Shown piece after piece: positions 42,842 through 51,099 of a stretch of DNA of 51,140 nucleotides. Source of the stretch: Clostridiales bacterium (lineage in GTDB: Bacteria; Bacillota; Clostridia; Oscillospirales; CAG-272); NCBI GenBank assembly GCA_022800625.1, contig JAAWQR010000017.1:1-51140 (forward strand). Direction: 5' to 3'. A program made the position numbers and the translations under genes. The notes beneath the pieces are model-generated. The model saw only the letters and a program-made list of their open reading frames with translations. It did not search any database and had not been told where the DNA came from. Position 1 is the first letter of the stretch; each line of letters begins with the position of its first letter.

Positions 42842-44098
42842 TTGACATATAACATAGCCGTTATAGGCGGCGGAGCGGCAGGCATGGCGGCGGCGATCAA
42901 GGCTTCGATGTCGGGAGCTGGCGTAACTCTCTATGAAAGAGAGGGAAAGCTCGGCCGCAAGCTCGGAATTACGGGAAAAGGCAGGTGCAACGTCACAAAT
43001 GACTGCACACCCGAGGAATTTATGGCGTCAGTTGTCAGAAATCCGAAATTTCTGTACAGCGCGGCGTTCAGATATCCTCCGTCATCGATAAAGGAATTTT
43101 TTGAAAAACTCAGCGTACCGCTGAAAACGGAGCGCGGCGGCAGGGTGTTTCCCGTATCGGATAAAGCATCGGATATCGTAAACGCATTGCGCAGAGAGAT
43201 GAAAAGACTCGGTGTTGAAGTGAAAACCGACTTCCGCGTTCGTGAGATTGCTGCGTCTGACGACGGTACCTTTTCGGTATCTGACGGAAGAGCAACGGCG
43301 CGTCACACCGCTGTGATTATCTGTACAGGCGGAGTGTCTTATCCGCTTACAGGCTCAACAGGAGACGGTTACGGCTTTGCAGAGCGCTTTGGGATAACCG
43401 TGAGCGACAGATATCCGTCCCTTGTACCGATTGAAACTGCGGAGGATACGGAAGAGCTTGCGGGACTGACGCTTAAAAATGTCAGACTGAGCGCTATGCT
43501 CGGAAATAAAACAGTTTTTTCCGAGTTCGGAGAGATGCTGTTTACGCATTTCGGAGTTTCCGGTCCGCTTGTTCTGTCGGCTTCAGCCGTTATGGGCGGC
43601 AGAGACGCGTCCGAATATAGGCTGGAGATCGATCTGAAAGCGGCAGTAAGCGAAGAAGATCTTGACGAGCGTCTGAGCGAGCTGTTCCGTGAGGGGGCAG
43701 CAAAGGATTTTGTGAACGCAACGGCTCATCTTTTGCCCGTGAAGCTTGTAAAACGCGTTGCAGCTATTGCAAAGATTCCCGAGAGAATAAAAACGGGCGA
43801 TGTAACGCGTGAAATGCGTCGCGAATACATAAAAGCGCTCAAGCATTTTCCCCTGACGCCTGTCTGCTACCGTCCGATAGACGAAGCGATAGTGACGCGC
43901 GGAGGAATAAATATAAAGGAGATAGATCCGCGGACTATGGAAGCGAAAAGAGTGGGGGGACTTTATTTTGCGGGAGAAGTGATCGATGTTGACGCATATA
44001 CCGGCGGATATAATCTGCAAATTGCTTTTTCAAGCGGATTTCTCGCGGGAGAAGCGGCGGCGGAAAGATTTTTTGAAATGAAGGATATCCTGCGATAA
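42842..44098 (+). CDS. HI0933/BaiN-family flavoprotein (NAD(P)/FAD-dependent oxidoreductase)
   Basis: This FAD-binding protein of 418 aa has a Rossmann dinucleotide motif at its start (IAVIGGGAAGMAAAI). The family signature GKLGRKLGITGKGRCNVTND follows; near the end are GGLYFAGEVIDVDAYTGGYN and LQIAFSSGFLAG. Members are widespread; one is linked to bile-acid dehydroxylation and others to unknown reductions, so the substrate cannot be given. I start at TTG 42842, directly before the Rossmann strand, with AAAGG some distance upstream. A GTG at 42788 is the alternative but lacks a site. Confidence 0.85.
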   Translation: MTYNIAVIGGGAAGMAAAIKASMSGAGVTLYEREGKLGRKLGITGKGRCNVTNDCTPEEFMASVVRNPKFLYSAAFRYPPSSIKEFFEKLSVPLKTERGGRVFPVSDKASDIVNALRREMKRLGVEVKTDFRVREIAASDDGTFSVSDGRATARHTAVIICTGGVSYPLTGSTGDGYGFAERFGITVSDRYPSLVPIETAEDTEELAGLTLKNVRLSAMLGNKTVFSEFGEMLFTHFGVSGPLVLSASAVMGGRDASEYRLEIDLKAAVSEEDLDERLSELFREGAAKDFVNATAHLLPVKLVKRVAAIAKIPERIKTGDVTREMRREYIKALKHFPLTPVCYRPIDEAIVTRGGINIKEIDPRTMEAKRVGGLYFAGEVIDVDAYTGGYNLQIAFSSGFLAGEAAAERFFEMKDILR

Positions 44099-44129
44099 AC
44101 GAGCTTATGTAAAGGGAGGCTTTGAAGCT

Positions 44130-44837
44130 ATGACGGAAAGAGAAAATCAAATATCAGAAAACTACAAAAGGGTTGTTGAAAATATCCGTGAAGCGGAACT
44201 GCGGCGCGGTGAGGGAGAGCATGTGACTCTGCTTGCGGCAACAAAGACCGTGCCGGCAGAGGAAATAGTTTTTGCGTCCGAAAAGCTCGGACTTGCCGTT
44301 GCGGGAGAAAACCGTGTGCAGGAATTTAATGAGAAATACGACGCGGTATCACCGAAGCTTGATTATCAGTTTATAGGACATCTTCAAACGAATAAAGCAA
44401 AGCATGTTGTAGGCAGAGCTTCTCTCATACATTCAGTAAGCTCGCTGAAGCTTGCGCGTGAGCTTGACAGGCTTGCAGGGGCAAGAGACGTAGTTCAGGA
44501 CGTTCTCATTGAGATAAACTGCGCGGCGGAGGAATCAAAAAGCGGATTTCTTATCGCCGACACACCGTTCGTAATTGATGAATTTGAGGCGTTTTCGTCG
44601 CTCAGACTGCTCGGAATCATGACAATGGGACCCGCGGGAGCGGAAAAATCGCTGCTCAGAAAATATTTTCGAGAAATTTATGCGATTTTTATTGACAATT
44701 TCCCGAAAAAATCGCATAATATAAGAGAGACTGTTTTATCTATGGGTATGAGCGGCAGTTACGAGCTTGCAATTGAAGAAGGCGCGACGATGGTACGCGT
44801 CGGAAGCGCGATCTTCGGACATAGAAATTACCCTTAA
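44130..44837 (+). CDS. yggS: YggS/YlmE family PLP homeostasis protein
   Basis: This 235-aa single-domain PLP-binding protein has an alanine-racemase-like barrel. The PLP lysine is in LLAATKTVPAE. The motifs GENRVQEF, FIGHLQTNKAKHV, LSMGMSGSYELAIEEG and RVGSAIFG are diagnostic. It helps balance free PLP and lacks known catalysis. It opens the conserved ylmE-sepF-ylmG-ylmH cluster linked to cell division. AAAGGGAGG precedes ATG. Confidence 0.94.
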   Translation: MTERENQISENYKRVVENIREAELRRGEGEHVTLLAATKTVPAEEIVFASEKLGLAVAGENRVQEFNEKYDAVSPKLDYQFIGHLQTNKAKHVVGRASLIHSVSSLKLARELDRLAGARDVVQDVLIEINCAAEESKSGFLIADTPFVIDEFEAFSSLRLLGIMTMGPAGAEKSLLRKYFREIYAIFIDNFPKKSHNIRETVLSMGMSGSYELAIEEGATMVRVGSAIFGHRNYP

Positions 44838-44892
44838 GCTTTTGAGATAAAAAAACAAAAAACAATCGTTAATATAATTTTGGGAGGCAATT

Positions 44893-45429
44893 ATGGGAAT
44901 AATGGACAGAATCAAAAATGCGACCGGAGCCGGATATGACGACGGTTACGAAGACGATTACTACGGTAACTTTGATAATTATGACAATGACAATATGGAT
45001 GACGGCATGATGAACAATGACGGCATGGGCGGCATGTCAGGCTCGAATATCGGAAACATGGGCAGCGCAGGACCAGTCGGCGGAATGGGTATGGGCGGTA
45101 TCAGCCTTTCGGGCACGGGTTCAGCTCTTGAGATGAAGGTTGTAAAGCCGACTCAGTTTGACAATGTATCACAGATCGCGGATCATCTGCTCAACAAGCG
45201 TACAATAGTACTTAACCTTGAGAACACAAGCAAGGAGACTGCAAGAAGACTTATTGACTTCCTGTCAGGCGTTGCTTATTCAATAGACGGCTCAATGAAG
45301 AAGATAGCGGCAAACGCTTACGTTATCACACCTAACAATGTTGACGTCGGTGATGCTCAGCTTAAATCTCCCCGCAAGGATCCCGAACCGGAACCGGCTC
45401 ACAATCCCGACGTTTTTCCGGAGTTTTAA
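44893..45429 (+). CDS. sepF: Cell division protein SepF
   Basis: SepF anchors and bundles FtsZ filaments at the membrane. The 178-aa product has the N-terminal amphipathic helix MGIMDRIKNATG. An Asp/Asn/Gly/Met-rich linker (about 15-80) follows, then the SepF core with VVKPTQFDNVSQIADHLLNK, IVLNLENTS and RRLIDFLSGVAYSIDGSMKK. The linker is more repetitive (DGMMNNDGMGGM) than usual. GGGAGG precedes ATG. Confidence 0.94.
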   Translation: MGIMDRIKNATGAGYDDGYEDDYYGNFDNYDNDNMDDGMMNNDGMGGMSGSNIGNMGSAGPVGGMGMGGISLSGTGSALEMKVVKPTQFDNVSQIADHLLNKRTIVLNLENTSKETARRLIDFLSGVAYSIDGSMKKIAANAYVITPNNVDVGDAQLKSPRKDPEPEPAHNPDVFPEF

Positions 45430-45518
45430 TTGAGGGCACTGCACTCTGAAGATTTAAATATATATGTGCCTTTAACCGGAAAACTGAAATAAATTTATGC
45501 TGTTTTTTATGGCAGTTG

Positions 45519-45547
45519 TTGTTTTGGCGGATTTTTTGGCATATAAT
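45519..45547 (+). promoter_or_regulatory. Probable promoter of yggT-ylmH
   Basis: TTGTTT, a 17-bp spacer and TATAAT lie after sepF and leave a leader of about 150 nt before yggT. This suggests that the second half of the cluster has its own transcript. Confidence 0.6.
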
Positions 45548-45699
45548 ATTTTATCAGTATATCGGCGGAAGACCGAGAGAGGACTTTATATAATCTTTTA
45601 TTAGGATTGCGCGCCTGCACAGACGCGGTTATATTAACGTCCGTCGCGGTTTTTCGCCGATTTTTCGGACTTTCGCAAATATTATTTAAGTGGGTTAAA

Positions 45700-45966
45700 A
45701 TGGATATTATAATATTTATTACGGTTATGACGGTGAAGCTTGCGCTTTCGCTTCTTCAGATCATGATGTTTGCAAGAGCTATACTCAGCTTTTTGCCCAT
45801 AGATTCATCGGGTAAAATAACAATGTTTCTGACTGCGTTGACAGAGCCTGTGATATATCCCGTCAGAGTTATTTTTGATAAACTGAATATAGGAACATCT
45901 ATTCCCATAGATATTCCGTTCTTTGTAACGTTTCTGATACTGTCGTTTCTGTCGGCAATCATTTGA
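45700..45966 (+). CDS. yggT: YggT family membrane protein (YlmG)
   Basis: An 88-aa protein with two membrane helices and the YggT landmark ARAILSFLPIDS, then LTALTEPVIYPVRVIFDKL. It is implicated in cell division or membrane organisation because of its constant place beside sepF. ATG 45700 is chosen because the family starts there; the upstream part of the frame has no helix or site and the Shine-Dalgarno is weak. Confidence 0.85.
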   Translation: MDIIIFITVMTVKLALSLLQIMMFARAILSFLPIDSSGKITMFLTALTEPVIYPVRVIFDKLNIGTSIPIDIPFFVTFLILSFLSAII

Positions 45967-45990
45967 GTACAAGGGAAGCAAAACATTCGT

Positions 45991-46827
45991 ATGTCAATTT
46001 CGGAGAAAAATATTATAGCGGCACGAGCCGCAGAACTTTCGATTGCGGGAGAATATGCTCTGAGCACAAGTAAAATTCTCTCCCCTGCCGAACAGGTTAT
46101 GTTTTTTGAAGCTGTCCGCGGAACAGGTGAAGCGTCGGAGCGTTGCTTCTTTTACGGCGGATGCGCGGGCGCTGAGAGACGAGCCGCTCTGTTTTTGCCG
46201 TCGTATATTGACTTTGGCGGCGCTCCGAGAGCGAACAGTCCGTTTTCGGCGGAAAGGGAGCGCTTTGCAATAACTGTAATGCGGGAGTACGGGATCACGG
46301 ATGAGGTCGGAATTGTTCCGCTTGAGATAAACGGGAGCGATTATTCAAGTTTTACACACCGCGCCTGTATGGGAAGTATTTTATCGCTGGGACTTGAACG
46401 GGACGTGGTCGGCGATATTGCGGTGTTGTCAAGTCGATCCTCTGTTATTTTTGTAAGTCATACGGTAGCTGATTTTATAACGGAAAATCTGACAAGAATC
46501 GGCAGAGACGCGGTAAAAGTCAAAAAAGCCGCGCTTGACGATAACTTTACTATTCCGCGTAGCTTTGAAACGTTTCACCTTGTTTGCTCATCAGAGAGGC
46601 TTGACGGTGTTGCCGCAGCACTTGCGAATATAAGCCGTACTGCGGCGAAGGAGCTTTGCCTGTCGGGCAAAGCGGATGTGAACTATGTTACCCATGTTCA
46701 GCCTGATTTCAGAATTAACACGGGAGATACGGTATCGGTACGCGGATATGGGAAATTTATAATAGATTCCTTTGACGGCGAGACGCGCAGCGGAAGACTT
46801 CGCATGACCGTCAGAAAATATATTTGA
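45991..46827 (+). CDS. ylmH: YlmH family RNA-binding S4 protein
   Basis: This 278-aa protein has a helical and alpha/beta N-terminal region and a C-terminal S4 RNA-binding domain (about 195-270, RLDGVAAALANISRTAAKEL and GDTVSVRGYGKF). YlmH family members bind ribosomes, and in Bacillus help release stalled peptidyl-tRNA. It ends the yggS-sepF-yggT-ylmH cluster; divIVA, often next, is absent. ATG follows AGGGAAG. Confidence 0.9.
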   Translation: MSISEKNIIAARAAELSIAGEYALSTSKILSPAEQVMFFEAVRGTGEASERCFFYGGCAGAERRAALFLPSYIDFGGAPRANSPFSAERERFAITVMREYGITDEVGIVPLEINGSDYSSFTHRACMGSILSLGLERDVVGDIAVLSSRSSVIFVSHTVADFITENLTRIGRDAVKVKKAALDDNFTIPRSFETFHLVCSSERLDGVAAALANISRTAAKELCLSGKADVNYVTHVQPDFRINTGDTVSVRGYGKFIIDSFDGETRSGRLRMTVRKYI

Positions 46828-46846
46828 AAAAGAAAAGGAGATTATT

Positions 46847-47188
46847 ATGCCGTATATTGAGATCAAAACAAACATAGATATAAATGTGGATAAACGGCGA
46901 GAGCTGACTGCGATTCTCGGAGAGCGAATCACTGTTTTTCCGGGAAAAACGGAAAGATGGCTTATGACGTCAGTTACGGGAGGTCTGGACATGACCTTTG
47001 CGGGAAGTGACGAGCCGTGCATTATGGCGCAGGTAAGCATATTCGGAAGCGCAAAGCCTGAAACATATGAGAAGATGACTGCGGTACTTTGTGAGGAGCT
47101 GTCAAGCGCACTTGGTGTAGACGGTTCGCGTATTTATGTTAAATACGAGGAATGCTCTCTCTGGGGTTGGAACGGCGCGAATTTTTAA
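46847..47188 (+). CDS. MIF-like tautomerase family protein
   Basis: This 113-aa protein resembles macrophage migration inhibitory factor and phenylpyruvate tautomerase. It starts MPYIEIKTN, giving the catalytic Pro1 after Met removal, and has ERWLMTSVTGGLDMTFAGSD and RIYVKYEECSLWGWNGANF. Members form trimers; bacterial ones have tautomerase activity on keto acids, and the real substrate here is unknown. AAAGGAGA precedes the ATG. It is 20 bp after ylmH. Confidence 0.88.
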   Translation: MPYIEIKTNIDINVDKRRELTAILGERITVFPGKTERWLMTSVTGGLDMTFAGSDEPCIMAQVSIFGSAKPETYEKMTAVLCEELSSALGVDGSRIYVKYEECSLWGWNGANF

Positions 47189-47215
47189 GTTTAACGGAGA
47201 AAGGTACAACTTGTA

Positions 47216-47755
47216 ATGAACAAATTTACTCAAATATCACCTTATGAAATGTCAGGAAATACGATTGAACAGATCGGCCGTGAATGGATGCTTGTATCTG
47301 CGGCAAAATCGGGAAACGGCGTAAAATGCGGGATAGATTATAATACAATGACGGCAAGCTGGGGCGGCGTTGGAGTAATGTGGGGAAAGCCTGTGGCTTT
47401 TGTGTTTATCAGACCTGAAAGACATACTTACACATTTATCGAAAATTCAGACTATATGACTCTTTCATTTTTCGGAGCAGAGCAGCGCGAGACGCTTGCT
47501 TTTTGCGGAAAGACAAGCGGACGCGACACGGATAAAGCTGAAAAATGTTCGCTCACACCTGTGTTCACCGATATTAACGGTGAGAGAAGTGTCTACTTTG
47601 ACGAGGCAAAGCGTGTGCTTACACTCCGTAAAATGTATGCCGATCCTATAGATCCTGCGTTGTTTGTTGATCCTTCATGTATGAGCTTTTATGAGAAAGA
47701 CGGACTTCATAAAATGTATATCTGCGAGATAGTATCAACGCTTGAAAGAGAATAA
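47216..47755 (+). CDS. Flavin reductase-like FMN-binding split-barrel protein
   Basis: A 179-aa protein of the flavin reductase-like family. NTMTASWGGVGVMWGKPVAFVFIRPERHTY is the typical FMN-contacting segment, followed by FIENSDYMTLSFFG. Such proteins reduce flavins or act as stand-alone oxidoreductases. It is 27 bp after the MIF-like gene and probably part of the same transcript. Confidence 0.88.
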   Translation: MNKFTQISPYEMSGNTIEQIGREWMLVSAAKSGNGVKCGIDYNTMTASWGGVGVMWGKPVAFVFIRPERHTYTFIENSDYMTLSFFGAEQRETLAFCGKTSGRDTDKAEKCSLTPVFTDINGERSVYFDEAKRVLTLRKMYADPIDPALFVDPSCMSFYEKDGLHKMYICEIVSTLERE

Positions 47756-47785
47756 AATAAATAAGCTTGAAAAGGAAGTATTATT

Positions 47786-48532
47786 ATGAATGAACTTATG
47801 AAAAATGCAGTTGTCAGCGATTATAACGGCTTTGAACAGCGTGAGTTTGATTTATACGGACATCGCGCATATGTGATTAGTCCGAACGGTGAGCCGAACG
47901 GACGCTGGATATGGAGAGCAGAGTTTCTCGGCGCATTCGATACCGTAGATGTTGAAATGGTGAGACGCGGGTATACGCTTGTGACTTACAGTATTTCCGA
48001 TATGTACGGCTGTGATGAGGCTGTTGAACTTATGAAGCAGTTTTATGATTTCTGCATCTCTGAGCTTAATTTGTCAGAGCATACGATTCTCTTCGGCTTC
48101 AGCCGCGGAGGACTTTATTCCGCAAACTTTGCGCTGAAGTATCCGAGCCTTGTATCTGCTCTCTACCTTGACGCGCCTGTGCTTGATATCAAGAGCTGGC
48201 CGGGCGGTCTCGGCGTCGGCGTGGGATCAGAGCATAATTTTAAAGAGTGCCTTGAGATATACGGTCTTGACCGCTCTTCCGTGCTTTCATTCAAGGGAAA
48301 TCCCGCCGACAGACTCTCGGAGCTTGCGGATAATAAGATACCCGTAGTTCTTGTTGCGGGAGCTGTTGACGAAGATGTGCCGTTAAGTGAAAACGGAGCG
48401 CTTTTAGCTTCGGTATATGAAATGACGGATGTGCCGTTTCTCTATATCGTTAAGGAAAACTGTGCGCATCATCCGCACAGCGTAGACGATCCTACGGATA
48501 TCTGCATGTTTCTTGAAACTGTTGCGCTTTGA
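47786..48532 (+). CDS. Alpha/beta hydrolase
   Basis: This 248-aa single-domain hydrolase has the nucleophile elbow GFSRGGL (GxSxG, Ser nucleophile). A likely acid is in VAGAVDEDVPLSENG and the catalytic histidine in CAHHPHSVDDP. RWIWRAEFLGAFDTVDVEM near the start is typical of a group seen beside carbohydrate and esterase genes. No signal peptide is present. It precedes a Gfo/Idh/MocA dehydrogenase gene, fitting a sugar-ester or sugar-acid role, but the substrate is not known. Confidence 0.88.
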   Translation: MNELMKNAVVSDYNGFEQREFDLYGHRAYVISPNGEPNGRWIWRAEFLGAFDTVDVEMVRRGYTLVTYSISDMYGCDEAVELMKQFYDFCISELNLSEHTILFGFSRGGLYSANFALKYPSLVSALYLDAPVLDIKSWPGGLGVGVGSEHNFKECLEIYGLDRSSVLSFKGNPADRLSELADNKIPVVLVAGAVDEDVPLSENGALLASVYEMTDVPFLYIVKENCAHHPHSVDDPTDICMFLETVAL

Positions 48533-48663
48533 GCTGCCGGCATAAGAGAAAAAAGAAAAATTTATATCTTACATATGGCTGCTAACAGATAATAAGTCTG
48601 AAAATAAAGTATTCGGAGATAATGGCAGTTGTTTTCAGATGCCTGAAAGGAAAGATTATAAAA

Positions 48664-49944
48664 ATGGAGAAAGTAAAAATCGGAGTATTCGGCGGAGCGC
48701 GCGGACATGATATGATAAATGTTCTGTACGATCACAAGGACGCCGCTCTCGTGGCAGTTTGCGACAAATATGAGCCTATCCTTGAAACAGTCAGAAAAGA
48801 AGCTGCCGAAAAAAATATGGAAGTGGCTCTTTATACGGATTTTGACGAGTTTTTAAATCATGATATGGATGCTGTTGTTCTTGCCAATTACGCAACAGAG
48901 CACTCTGTATATGCTGTCAAGTGCCTTGAGAGGGGACTTCATGTAATGAGCGAGGTTTTGCCCTGCGAAACGATGGCTCAGGCTGTAGAGCTTATAGAAG
49001 CTGTTGAGAAGAGCGGCAAGGTGTATACATATGCTGAGAATTACTGCTATATGCGCCACTCATTTGAGATGTGGAGACGCTACAAGGCAGGAGAAATCGG
49101 TGAGGTTACATATATTGAGGGTGAATATGTGCATGACTGCACATCGATATGGCCGGAAATTACATATGGTGATCCCGATCATTGGAGAAACCGCATGATG
49201 CCTACATTCTATTGCACACACAGCGTAGGACCGATTCTGACTATTACGGGACTCAGACCGGTGCAGGTTGTAGGCTTTGAAACTCCTCTTATGAAGGATT
49301 ATAAGGACACGGCTATAACAAGAGGCGCTGGAATTGAACTTATAACACTTGAAAACGGAGCTATCGCACGAAGCGTACACGGGGATTTGAAGCGTGAGCC
49401 GGGAAGCTCCAACTATCTTGTATACGGGCAGAAAGGAATGATGGAGGGCGACCGTTTTATGGACGAGGAGCATCTTCTGCACACATACAAGGAAGGCGAA
49501 AAGTACTGCGAGGGAAGCTTTGAGCACTATACTCCCGAGCCGTTTATTGAGCCTGAGATGGCAAAGAGCTTTGGAACGCACGGCGGTTCGGATTTCTATT
49601 CAACTCATCTGTTTATTGCAAAGATTCTCGGACGCCCCGAATCTGAATGGGCGATCGATGTATATCAGGCTGTAGACATGGGTATTTGCGGACTGCTTGC
49701 ATACAGGTCGATTCTTCAGGGAAATGTGCCTGTTAAGGTACCGAACTTCAGAAATAAGGAAGAGCGCGACGCATACAGGTATGATAACGCGTGCACAACT
49801 CCTTCAGTTGCGGGAGATATGCTCTTACCGCGCTCATCTCATCCGTATGAAGGTGTTCCTGACGAAACTTATAAGAAGCATGAGGAGCTGTGGAGAAACG
49901 GAACTCATCTTGAATTCGGGCGTGAAAATGCAATAACGAAATAA
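48664..49944 (+). CDS. Gfo/Idh/MocA family oxidoreductase
   Basis: This 426-aa NAD(P)-dependent dehydrogenase has an N-terminal Rossmann fold (VKIGVFGGARGHDMINVL, VVLANYATEHSVYAVKCLER). The sugar-dehydrogenase motif GLHVMSEVLPC stands in place of the more common EKP. YAENYCYMRHSFEMWRRYKAGEIGEV carries the substrate-side region, with a C-terminal alpha/beta domain after it. It probably oxidises or epimerises a sugar or polyol. I chose MEKVKIG because the Rossmann strand begins there and AAAGGA is upstream; an ATG at 48622 with CGGAG is possible. Confidence 0.9.
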   Translation: MEKVKIGVFGGARGHDMINVLYDHKDAALVAVCDKYEPILETVRKEAAEKNMEVALYTDFDEFLNHDMDAVVLANYATEHSVYAVKCLERGLHVMSEVLPCETMAQAVELIEAVEKSGKVYTYAENYCYMRHSFEMWRRYKAGEIGEVTYIEGEYVHDCTSIWPEITYGDPDHWRNRMMPTFYCTHSVGPILTITGLRPVQVVGFETPLMKDYKDTAITRGAGIELITLENGAIARSVHGDLKREPGSSNYLVYGQKGMMEGDRFMDEEHLLHTYKEGEKYCEGSFEHYTPEPFIEPEMAKSFGTHGGSDFYSTHLFIAKILGRPESEWAIDVYQAVDMGICGLLAYRSILQGNVPVKVPNFRNKEERDAYRYDNACTTPSVAGDMLLPRSSHPYEGVPDETYKKHEELWRNGTHLEFGRENAITK

Positions 49945-49949
49945 TACAA

Positions 49950-49986
49950 AAAATCGCTGTCTTTTATGACGGCGATTTTATTTTTG
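49950..49986 (+). terminator. Terminator after the Gfo/Idh/MocA gene
   Basis: AAATCGCTGTC pairs with GACGGCGATTT around TTTTAT, followed by TATTTTTG. Confidence 0.85.
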
Positions 49987-50043
49987 ACTCTGCACAGGTG
50001 TGGTTTTGCTCACGCGGAGGCTTTATACCGCACTGCATGCGTA

Positions 50044-50138
50044 ACCTCTTTTCACACTTTCTTTTATAAAAGGAAGCTGTGCAAAGATAATCTTCGAGGT
50101 GGCTTCGCCCCTACTTCCGCGCAGCGGAATGTAGGAGC
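50044..50138. repeat. Dispersed repeat, copy 2 (inverted relative to copy 1)
   Basis: Its reverse complement matches 25-129 with the same order: a CTCCTACATT motif, GAAGCCACCTCGAAG, CTTTGCACAGCTT and TTTTATAAAAGAAAG. It includes the palindrome TTCCGC-GCA-GCGGAA at 50115-50129. A neighbouring perfect palindrome, TCACACTTTTTTTC/AAAAAAAGTGTGA, lies at 50154-50183. Confidence 0.75.
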
Positions 50139-50260
50139 CTATATCGCTGCATCTCACACTTTTTTTCACGAAAAAAAGTGTGAAACCCGGCTACGCAGGT
50201 ACTGCGGAATCAGCCAAACTAAAATAAATTACAAGAAAAAATAAAAATTTCCGCTAACCC

Positions 50261-50290
50261 TTGACAAAATATCCCTTATTATGCTATAAT
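50261..50290 (+). promoter_or_regulatory. Plus-strand promoter facing small RNA A
   Basis: TTGACA (50261-50266), an 18-bp spacer and a perfect TATAAT (50285-50290). No plus-strand gene follows. The predicted transcript would begin near 50297 and be antisense to small RNA A. Confidence 0.7.
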
Positions 50291-50330
50291 GAAGCCAACA
50301 AGAGAATATCGGTCTAATCGGCGCGGACAT

Positions 50331-50438
50331 AAAAAACAGCGTCGACAGCATTGCTGAGTTGGAAGCTCAGCAACGCCTGAATGAGTATGTGGTCGTAACA
50401 CATAAACACCCAACCGAGAACTCGGCGTCAACACTGCT
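50331..50438 (-). ncRNA. Small structured RNA A (unrecognised family)
   Basis: On the minus strand, AGCAGUGUUGAC (50438-50427) pairs over 12 bp with GUCGACGCUGUU (50346-50335), using several G-U wobbles. These would be mismatches on the other strand, so the minus strand is the RNA. Inside are a hairpin UAUGUG-UUACGAC-CACAUA and a hairpin UUGCUGAG-CUUCCAA-CUCAGCAA. The closing stem runs into UUUUUU. A promoter ends six bases before the first paired base. RNA B shares the plan, both loops and the linker GGUGUU...GUUACGACCA. Confidence 0.75.
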
Positions 50439-50443
50439 TTTGT

Positions 50444-50472
50444 ATTATATCATACATTTGCGGCTTTCGCAA
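50444..50472 (-). promoter_or_regulatory. Promoter of small RNA A
   Basis: TTGCGA, a 17-bp spacer and a perfect TATAAT lie on the minus strand. The start site predicted from the -10 box coincides with the first base of the RNA's closing stem. Confidence 0.8.
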
Positions 50473-50516
50473 GAGTTATTTCGGGATTTCTGTCGATTTA
50501 TAGATATGTAAAATAG

Positions 50517-50560
50517 ATCGGACGGATGTGTTTTTGTCGCACATACGTCCGATTTTTCTT
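50517..50560 (+). terminator. Strong plus-strand terminator between the two small RNAs
   Basis: ATCGGACG-GATGTG and CACAT-CGTCCGAT pair around a short loop, followed by TTTTTCTTT on the plus strand. It could end the transcript that starts from the promoter at 50261-50290. On the minus strand the U-run is weak (CTATTTTA), but it may back up termination of RNA B. Confidence 0.75.
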
Positions 50561-50693
50561 TATTTTAATACAAAGGGTGTGAATCTTTTGTCAGATCCAA
50601 GCAGGAGTTATCACAGTATAACGAAACTAAAAATCAAATAACTGACAGCAGTTTACTGCGAAGGATCACTCATTACGGAGTTATCTTTCGGGT

Positions 50694-50786
50694 AAAAACA
50701 AAGCCGCAGCGGTACATGAGATGTTGGAAGCATCTCATGCCCGAACTCAGGGTTGGTCGTAACAACACCTAAGTCACTTCTGCGAC
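50694..50786 (-). ncRNA. Small structured RNA B (paralogue of RNA A)
   Basis: On the minus strand, GUCGCAG (50786-50780) pairs with CUGCGGC (50709-50703), closing the molecule just before UUUGUUUUU. Inside are GGUGUUG-UUACGAC-CAACCC and CAUGAGAUG-CUUCCAA-CAUCUCAUG. Both 7-nt loops are identical to those of RNA A, while the stems differ but still pair, which is covariation. The linker UUCGGGC matches UUCAGGC in A. No ORF is present. A and B are about 350 bp apart in the same orientation. Confidence 0.75.
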
Positions 50787-50792
50787 AATGAT

Positions 50793-50821
50793 ATTTTAAC
50801 ACATTCCGCATAGTTTGTCAA
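50793..50821 (-). promoter_or_regulatory. Promoter of small RNA B
   Basis: A perfect TTGACA, a 17-bp spacer and TAAAAT lie on the minus strand. The predicted start coincides with the 5' strand of the RNA's closing stem, as for RNA A. Confidence 0.82.
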
Positions 50822-51099
50822 TTCGTTTATATAAACTTCTTATAACGAATTCTCCTATTGTGTCTAATTTGTTTATCTTCATAAAAGTATCATTGCCGCA
50901 TGTGAGCTGTAAGCATATGCTGTCAGTCTGTATAGATAAAGTGTTGGGGATAAATGCGCTTTGGAAATGCGGGTGATACGACCGCAGACGCGCCGCATAT
51001 CGCAAGATGTGCGATAGTCCACAATCCCGTGTTCTCTCGCTATGTTCGTTTTTATACCGAGAGTAGCTTAATTCGGCTGCTGTCTGTTTCCGCAGATTA
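50822..51099. other. Gene-free stretch right of RNA B
   Basis: No coding region is convincing; the minus frame at 50796-51005 runs through the RNA B promoter and has no ribosome binding site. Visible structure includes the hairpin TATCGC-AAGATGT-GCGATA (about 50997-51015) and CTCTCG...CGAGAG (about 51035-51064). It may hold a further RNA, but it lacks the UUACGAC and CUUCCAA loops of A and B. Confidence 0.4.

Noticed and set aside
50297..50450. Plus strand as the coding strand of small RNA A
   Set aside because: The closing stem has three G-U wobbles on the minus strand that become A-C mismatches on the plus strand, and the minus promoter start fits the stem exactly.
50796..51005. 69-aa minus frame right of RNA B
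   Set aside because: It runs through the consensus promoter of RNA B and has no ribosome binding site.
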